Positions 58,910 through 64,000 of a stretch of DNA of 64,000 bases are shown piece by piece (the first letter of the stretch is position 1; each line of letters opens with the position of its first letter). Position numbers and translations under genes: made by a program. The DNA lies in contig NZ_NSFT01000013.1 of the NCBI RefSeq assembly GCF_002294725.1, positions 1 through 64,000 on the forward strand. Reading direction: 5' to 3'. This DNA comes from Mesorhizobium sp. WSM4313 (lineage in GTDB: Bacteria > Pseudomonadota > Alphaproteobacteria > Rhizobiales > Rhizobiaceae). Below the pieces are notes generated by a model that worked only from the letters and a program-made list of their open reading frames with translations, was not told the origin of the DNA and did no database searches.

Positions 58910-60940
58910 ATGATGGCGGCCAATCGTCGTAATGGAGTGTCGGAGCCGAGGCTGGCGAGCCTGCTCGCCGCTTCCAGAGGCCATCCGCGCACGGTGCTGC
59001 CGACAGTGGCGAGCGTCGTCACCACTGTCGCCGCGCTTTATTTCGGGCGCGAGGTGTTTCTGCCGATCGCGGTCGCGCTGCTCTTGACCTTCGCCATCGC
59101 GCCGGTCGTGTCCTGGCTGAAGCGCGCGGGCGTCCCGCGCATCGCGGCCGTCATCACCTGTGTGGTGGGGGCCTTTGCCGCGCTGTCGCTGTTCTCCTTC
59201 ATCGTCGCCACCCAGGTCAGCGATCTCGCGCAGAACATCCCAGTCTACCAGATCAACATCCTGACCAAGGTACGCGCTTTGAAGGAAAACGGCCTCGGCG
59301 GGGGCATCGTCTCGCGCCTCAGTGGCGTCATCGAACGCGTCGGCCAAGAGATCGACCGCCAGGAACCGCAGCTGCCTTCGGCCGCCCAAGCGCCGAAGCG
59401 CAATCCGATTCCGGTCGAGGTCGTCGCGCATGAAAGGCCACTCGAAGTGCTGCAGAACCTGATTGGGCCGCTGATCAGTCCACTGGCTTCCGCCGGCCTG
59501 GTGATCATCGTCGTCATCTTCATGCTGATGGAGAGGGAGGATTTGCGCGACCGCTTCATCCGCCTCGTCGGCTATGGCGATCTCCATCGCACCACGCAGG
59601 CCCTGCAGGATGCCGGCAAGCGCGTCGGCCAGTATCTGCTGATGCAGTTGGTGGTGAACACCGTCTACGCCGTGCCCATCACCGTCGGGCTATGGGTGCT
59701 TGGCATTCCCAACGCGCTGCTCTGGGGCCTCCTGGCGCTCGCGCTGCGCTTCGTGCCGTATATTGGGCCGATCGTCGGCGCGCTGCTGCCGCTGTTCCTG
59801 GCGCTGGCGGTCGCGCCCGGCTGGTCGCTACTTTTGTGGACTGCCGCGCTTTTCATCGTCGTGGAGCTCATCACCGGCAACGTCATCGAGCCGTGGCTCT
59901 ATGGCTCGCACACCGGCCTGTCGCCTTTGGCAATCGTCGTGGCCGCGATCTTCTGGACCTGGCTGTGGGGGCCGATTGGTCTGGTGCTGTCGACGCCGCT
60001 CACAGTCTGCCTGGTGGTGCTCGGGCGGCATGTGCCGCAATTCGAGTTCCTCGACGTGCTGTTCGGTAACGAACCGGTGCTGGAGCCGCATGCTCGACTC
60101 TACCAGCGGCTGCTGGCCGGCGATCCCGATGAGGCGACCGACCATGCCGAGGAGATGCTTGAGGAAAAATATCTGTTCCAGTTCTATGATCAGGTCGCCA
60201 TCCCCGCGCTTCTGCTTGGCGAGCAGGACCGGGGGCGCGGCGTCATGGATGACGAGCAGCGCAGGCAGGTTGCCGACAGCGCCAAGACGCTGGTCGCCAA
60301 TCTCGACGACAGCGCCCAGGAGGAGGCTGAGGAGGAAGAGGCAGAGCAGGTGGCTGAGGCGCACGTGAAGTCAACAGACAAGAAGGCGCCGGAGAAGAAG
60401 GTGTTTGACAAGAAGGCTGCCGATAGCAAGCCTTCCGAGGAAGACGACGAGGAAGATATCGACCTGCCGGACGGCTCCGGCATAGCGGTTCTCTGCACCG
60501 GCGGGCGCGGCGAGCTCGACGATGCGGCCGCCGCAATGCTGGCGCAGGTGCTGGAAGTACAAGGCGCCTCGGTGTCGAACGCGAGCTTCGTAGACCTCGA
60601 ACCTTCGGCTATCCGCCGCCTCGACCTGAAGGCCGCCGACGCCGTCCTCATCGGCTTCCTCAACCGCCAGTCCACCCAGCACGCGCGCTTTATGGTGCGC
60701 CGGCTGAAGCGCGTTGAACCGCAGCTGCGCGTCGGCATCGTATTCTGGTCGGAGGCCGGCAATGGCGATGGCAAGGCCGCGGCCGAGCTCGCCAGCACGC
60801 TCAACGCCGACTTCGTGGCCTTCGACATGGTCGGCGCCGTGACCGGCGCCCTATCCGACAAGCCGGCGGTCCCGCTCAAACCCACCCACCGCCGCCGCCA
60901 GCCGGTGCGCCGGAAGCAACTGCAGGCTGCCGCGGAGTAA
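58910..60940 (+). CDS. AI-2E family transporter with C-terminal cytosolic extension
   Basis: A 676-residue protein. The first 370 or so residues form the AI-2E/PerM-type membrane transporter with seven or more helices (ASVVTTVAALYFGREVFLPI onward) and a long periplasmic or cytosolic loop between helices 3 and 4. The remainder is not usual for the family: a Glu/Ala-rich coiled segment, a Lys/Glu-rich linker around residues 480-520 and a final alpha/beta domain (GSGIAVLCTGGRGELDD ... AVLIGFLNRQSTQHARFM) that looks like a Rossmann- or B12-binding-like fold. The ATG with GGAGG eight bases upstream is preferred over a start 68 codons earlier. The substrate is unknown. Confidence 0.8.
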   Translation: MMAANRRNGVSEPRLASLLAASRGHPRTVLPTVASVVTTVAALYFGREVFLPIAVALLLTFAIAPVVSWLKRAGVPRIAAVITCVVGAFAALSLFSFIVATQVSDLAQNIPVYQINILTKVRALKENGLGGGIVSRLSGVIERVGQEIDRQEPQLPSAAQAPKRNPIPVEVVAHERPLEVLQNLIGPLISPLASAGLVIIVVIFMLMEREDLRDRFIRLVGYGDLHRTTQALQDAGKRVGQYLLMQLVVNTVYAVPITVGLWVLGIPNALLWGLLALALRFVPYIGPIVGALLPLFLALAVAPGWSLLLWTAALFIVVELITGNVIEPWLYGSHTGLSPLAIVVAAIFWTWLWGPIGLVLSTPLTVCLVVLGRHVPQFEFLDVLFGNEPVLEPHARLYQRLLAGDPDEATDHAEEMLEEKYLFQFYDQVAIPALLLGEQDRGRGVMDDEQRRQVADSAKTLVANLDDSAQEEAEEEEAEQVAEAHVKSTDKKAPEKKVFDKKAADSKPSEEDDEEDIDLPDGSGIAVLCTGGRGELDDAAAAMLAQVLEVQGASVSNASFVDLEPSAIRRLDLKAADAVLIGFLNRQSTQHARFMVRRLKRVEPQLRVGIVFWSEAGNGDGKAAAELASTLNADFVAFDMVGAVTGALSDKPAVPLKPTHRRRQPVRRKQLQAAAE

Positions 60941-61257
60941 GAGTGAGGCGTCTGCCCAGTCGGCATGACAGTGAGGAGAGAAAAGTCGCGGGGGCAACGC
61001 ATCGGTGCGGATCTCTGATCAAAAGCCTCGCCAAAAAACGGCGTCTTTTTTGTTCTAGGTTGAGGTGTGACGCTTCTTGGCTGATTCACTCGACCTTGCC
61101 GATTCCGACACATAAGGCGGATCGTCCGATCCCCGGCACGACCCGAAACCTCTTCAAGCGAAGCGAACGAATGCATCAGCGCCGGCCGCTTTCCGCCGGC
61201 CCTTGCCTACTTGAGAGATATTGACTGACGGACATAGCCAATTGGCGGGTTTGGGGC
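60941..61257. other. 317-base intergenic stretch
   Basis: Between the AI-2E gene and the convergent dehydrogenase operon. A weak CGCC/GGCG stem with A and T runs at 61030-61055 could terminate transcription, but the stem is short. Otherwise nothing recognised. Confidence 0.4.
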
Positions 61258-62136
61258 CTATCGCGGGTTCATCCGTCGCAGTTCGATAATTGCCGCGCTG
61301 TGGTCGAGATCGCCGCCGCCCTTGTCGACGAGGCTGCGAAAAATCCGGTCGACCTCGGTAGCAACCGGGAGTGTCAGCCCGAGGGAGGCCGCGAGCGCTA
61401 GCGCCGTGCCGGTATCCTTGATCTGATATTTCGCCGGACCGCCGGGCACGAAATCGGCCTCGATCATGCGCTGCCCATGGTGGCGGAAGACGGCCGAGTC
61501 GGCAAAGCCGCCGAGCAGCGCCTCGTGCAGGCGCGCCGGGTCGGCGCCGCCTCGCTCCGCCAGCAGCAGCGCTTCGGCGACGGCGCAGATGTTGCTGGCG
61601 ACGATCAGCTGGTTGGCAAGTTTTGCAAGGCTGCCGGCGCCAACCGAGCCGACATGCGTGACACGCCCGAGCGCGGCAAAGACCGGCTTCAACGCCTCCA
61701 CGGTGTCGGCTTCACAGCCCGCCATGATGGCAAGCGTCCCTTCATCCGCGCCCTTCTCACCGCCGGAAACAGGAGCATCGACGTAGCGGATGCCCTTTTG
61801 CGTCGCCAGCTCCCCTTGCCTGCGCGCCGTCTCGACCGGGATCGAGCTCATCACCACGAGCGTCGACCCCGGCTGCATCGAATCTGTCAGGGCATTCGCG
61901 CCGAACAGCACCTCGTCGCAGACCGGCCCCGAGCTTAGCATCGCGACCACGACATCGGCATACCGTGCCGCCTCGGCGGCTTCGGCGACAACATTGAGGC
62001 CGAAGCGCTTGAGCGCTTCGGCCTTGCCGGGGCTGCGATTCCAGACCGTCACGGCAAAGCCGGCCTGCGCCAGCCGGCGGGCCATGTGGCCGCCCATGAT
62101 GCCGGTCCCGATGAAGCCGATCCTGGTGACGCTCAT
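61258..62136 (-). CDS. Beta-hydroxyacid dehydrogenase family (3-HIBDH-like)
   Basis: A 292-residue NAD(P)-dependent dehydrogenase of the 3-hydroxyisobutyrate/tartronate semialdehyde family. The Rossmann loop is IGFIGTGIMGGHMA, the substrate-binding stretch is DAPVSGGEKGADEGTLAIM, the catalytic lysine lies in SLAKLANQLIVASNI, and QIKDTGTALALA closes the C-terminal helical domain. The active site is intact. It follows the ABM-domain gene and SAF-type dehydrogenase gene on the same strand, so the three form an operon. It likely oxidises a hydroxyacid intermediate; members of this family include L-threonate dehydrogenases. Confidence 0.85.
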   Translation of the reverse strand: MSVTRIGFIGTGIMGGHMARRLAQAGFAVTVWNRSPGKAEALKRFGLNVVAEAAEAARYADVVVAMLSSGPVCDEVLFGANALTDSMQPGSTLVVMSSIPVETARRQGELATQKGIRYVDAPVSGGEKGADEGTLAIMAGCEADTVEALKPVFAALGRVTHVGSVGAGSLAKLANQLIVASNICAVAEALLLAERGGADPARLHEALLGGFADSAVFRHHGQRMIEADFVPGGPAKYQIKDTGTALALAASLGLTLPVATEVDRIFRSLVDKGGGDLDHSAAIIELRRMNPR

Positions 62137-62155
62137 TGCCGCAACCGGTGCCTGA

Positions 62156-62470
62156 TTAGGCGTTTTCGAGGGCGGCGAAGCGAACGACGATCTCTTTGAC
62201 CTCGAGCGCCTTCACGGCCGCCTGGAAGCGCTTCAGATGCGGGGTTTGCAGATGCTTGTCGAACGCGGCGCGGTCGTCATAGACCTCGTAGAACAACACC
62301 GTATCCTCAACGCCCTCGGGGCAAACCACATCGAAGCGACGGCAGCCCGCCTCGTCGGCGAGCGAATGGCGGGCGTCGTCCAGTGCGGCATCGAGAAATG
62401 CCGTCCTGACCTGCGGCTTGACGCGGAATTCGGGCATCACCACGAAACGTGGCGCGTTGCGCTCTGTCAT
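62156..62470 (-). CDS. ABM-domain (antibiotic biosynthesis monooxygenase-like) protein
   Basis: A 104-residue dimeric alpha/beta-barrel protein of the ABM/YgiN-type family. The fold signature is FVVMPEFRVKPQVRTAFLDA, then CRRFDVV and VLFYEVYDDRAAFDKHLQTP. Such proteins act as quinol monooxygenases or as small isomerase-like partners in sugar-acid catabolism. It lies 19 bases after the upstream dehydrogenase and 19 before the next, so it is part of the operon. The specific reaction is unknown. Confidence 0.8.
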   Translation of the reverse strand: MTERNAPRFVVMPEFRVKPQVRTAFLDAALDDARHSLADEAGCRRFDVVCPEGVEDTVLFYEVYDDRAAFDKHLQTPHLKRFQAAVKALEVKEIVVRFAALENA

Positions 62471-62488
62471 GAAACCTCTCCTGGACGA

Positions 62489-63847
62489 TCAGGCTGCCAC
62501 GCTCGGCGTTGGGCGGAAGCGTTCTTCCATCTCGCGGCGCAGCTTCACCACGTCGAGGTCGTTGATCAGCTCGACATCGTTGAAGGAGACGATCTGATCC
62601 TTCCGGACGGCGCGCTTCAGCCGCACATTGTGCGCCAGACCGATCGGAAGCGCCGCGTGCTCCAGGCTGATCGCGGCTGGAATGGCGTTGGCCCAGACCG
62701 CGTAGCCGCCCTCGCCGTCCAGCATCTCGCCGGGCTGCATATCCTTCTTGGCGGTCGCCACCGCATCGCCGCGGAACTCCTTAGACGACCCGGTCGGCTC
62801 GTTGCGCAGCACGGCCGACAGTGCGCTGATCGAGGTTTCCAGCCCGATGATATGGAAGGGCCGCCACATTGAGGCGTACCAGCCCGACGGGTCGGTCAAA
62901 AGGCCGTACTGCTTGAAGCAGGCGCGCGAATACTCGTTAGGCGCCTTGAAGGTGACGAAGACGCCGTAGCGGATGTTGTTGAACACCTCGCGGCCGTCCG
63001 GCTCCTGGCTGGCGGCGATATCAACGAGGCCCGAGCGCGCCATGCGCCCACCATCAGCGGCCGGGCGGAACACCTTGGCAAGATCGTGCAGGCCGCAGGG
63101 CGGGAAACCCAGCCCGTCATCGGGACAGTCGAGACCTGTGCCGTTGGCGACCGCTGCCATCTCGATCGCCGCCTTGGTGCCGTCGGTGAAGGAATTGTAC
63201 ATCTTCGGATTGAAGTCGCCCTTCGCCACTTCCTCCTCGCTCCAGCCGAAGAAGCCCCAGACCGTGTCTGGGGTGGAATAGCGGTAGCGCGGCTCGAAAT
63301 TCATGCCCTTGCCGGCCGCCGTCACCTCGAAGCCGGTCGCCCGCGCCCAATCGACCAGCTCGCAGATCAGCGCTGGCTGGTCGCCATAGGCCATCGAATA
63401 GATGACGCCTTTCTGGCGAGCCTTTTCGGCCAGGATCGGTCCGACCATGACGTCCGCCTCGACATTGACCATGACGACATGCTTGCCGGCCTCGATCGCC
63501 GCGAGCGCATGACGGGTTCCGGCAATCGGATGGCCGGTCGCCTCGATCACGCATTCGATCTCTTCGCAGGCAAGCAGGGCGGCGACATCGTCGGTGACGA
63601 AGGTCGTGCCGTTCTTCACCGCTTCACCGGCATCATTCGCCTGATACCGCTCGGCCGGCCAGCCGACGCGCTGCAGCGATTCCCGCGCCTTGGAGACGTT
63701 CAGGTCGGCCACTGCGACCATATGGTATCCGGCGATCCGTTGCGCCTGCGACAGCACCATCGAGCCGAATTTGCCGGCGCCGATCAGGCCCACCCGCACC
63801 GGGCGTCCGCGCTCCGCGCGCGCGGCAAGCAGCGTATAAAGATTCAT
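62489..63847 (-). CDS. NAD(P)-dependent SAF-type dehydrogenase/oxidoreductase
   Basis: A 452-residue NAD(P)-binding enzyme, homoserine-dehydrogenase-like at its N-terminus (VGLIGAGKFGSMVLSQAQRI, then ECVIEATGHPIAGTRHALAA) with a C-terminal SAF-type domain. The middle contains GKGMNFEPRYRYSTPDTVW and DGTKAAIEMAAVANGTGL. Homologues occur in sugar-acid and polyol catabolic clusters, often under the name Gfo/Idh or flagellar FlgA-like. It is the first gene of the three-gene operon. The operon may degrade a branched or four-carbon sugar acid, but the substrate cannot be named. Confidence 0.8.
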   Translation of the reverse strand: MNLYTLLAARAERGRPVRVGLIGAGKFGSMVLSQAQRIAGYHMVAVADLNVSKARESLQRVGWPAERYQANDAGEAVKNGTTFVTDDVAALLACEEIECVIEATGHPIAGTRHALAAIEAGKHVVMVNVEADVMVGPILAEKARQKGVIYSMAYGDQPALICELVDWARATGFEVTAAGKGMNFEPRYRYSTPDTVWGFFGWSEEEVAKGDFNPKMYNSFTDGTKAAIEMAAVANGTGLDCPDDGLGFPPCGLHDLAKVFRPAADGGRMARSGLVDIAASQEPDGREVFNNIRYGVFVTFKAPNEYSRACFKQYGLLTDPSGWYASMWRPFHIIGLETSISALSAVLRNEPTGSSKEFRGDAVATAKKDMQPGEMLDGEGGYAVWANAIPAAISLEHAALPIGLAHNVRLKRAVRKDQIVSFNDVELINDLDVVKLRREMEERFRPTPSVAA

Positions 63848-64000
63848 GTCCGTTTCCTTCGCATCACCGGTTTCGGCACAGCGCAGGCTCTGGCGAGGAA
63901 GCCTTCGTGTCCCGGTTCACCGTGGACACGCTGCGAAGGCGCTGGACACCTCCTCGCAATGGCGCAATTGCCTCCCGCAAGCCTTGCTGCCGATGGTTCG

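Overview
The window looks like chromosome or genomic-island DNA of a high-GC alphaproteobacterium in the Rhizobiales, most plausibly Mesorhizobium or a close relative. The reasons are the TraG/CopG/TrbB-I conjugation module with DUF736, DUF2840 and DUF3363 partner genes, a LuxR/LuxI pair, an Ehu-like ABC transporter and a RepB-domain protein paired with a serine recombinase. This is inference from protein families; no rRNA, tRNA or CRISPR array was seen.

Layout. 1-10 kb: the 3' end of an exonuclease III gene, a serine recombinase/RepB-domain gene pair, a broken HicB-like antitoxin, a glycine-zipper lipoprotein, two convergent acyltransferase-3 membrane proteins, about 1.3 kb without a recognisable gene, and an SDR/AraC pair. 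10-16 kb: an AddB-like nuclease and an AddA-like helicase-nuclease in one operon. 16.7-19.5 kb: a zinc-independent MDR oxidoreductase, a nitroreductase and an AraC regulator. 20.3-57.3 kb: a conjugative element backbone read on the minus strand. From right to left it holds a small ORF and DUF736, an AlpA-like excisionase, RepA, DUF2840, TraF peptidase, DUF736, lytic transglycosylase, relaxase, (hipBA on the plus strand), TraG, CopG, then TrbB-C-D-E-J-K-L-F-G-I and DUF2274. No integrase is in view. 57.8-64 kb: a frameshifted haloacetate dehalogenase-like gene, an AI-2E family exporter with an extra C-terminal domain, and a small catabolic operon (beta-hydroxyacid dehydrogenase, ABM monooxygenase, SAF-type dehydrogenase).

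The most striking feature is a block of about 16 kb (roughly 30.0-46.3 kb) sitting between copG and trbB, genes that are normally neighbours. It carries an amino-acid ABC transporter split across its two ends (permeases and ATPase at the left edge, binding protein at the right edge, all on the plus strand). It also carries a LuxR/LuxI locus whose luxI has an amber codon, an XRE repressor with twin operators, and a LigD ligase-polymerase. Its metabolic set comprises a frameshifted threonine-synthase-like gene, a cysteine-synthase-like PLP enzyme, a PduX-like GHMP kinase, an AceE/MdeB-like 2-oxoacid dehydrogenase E1 and a divergent Lrp regulator. Cutting the block out as a circle would restore both the traG-copG-trbB operon and the usual binding protein-permease-permease-ATPase order. 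A working reading is that the cargo imports and degrades a hydroxy-amino acid through an O-phospho intermediate and 2-oxobutyrate.

Several genes are damaged (hicB-like, luxI, threonine-synthase-like, dehalogenase-like, an IS1595 transposase, a LysR fragment), so the region is partly decaying, while the trb set itself is complete and uninterrupted apart from the cargo. Regulatory DNA is unusually legible: three evenly spaced hipBA operators, iteron-like repeats inside repA, an inverted-repeat cluster upstream of the relaxase that may include oriT, and a shared TGTACAT promoter motif at both transporter transcripts.
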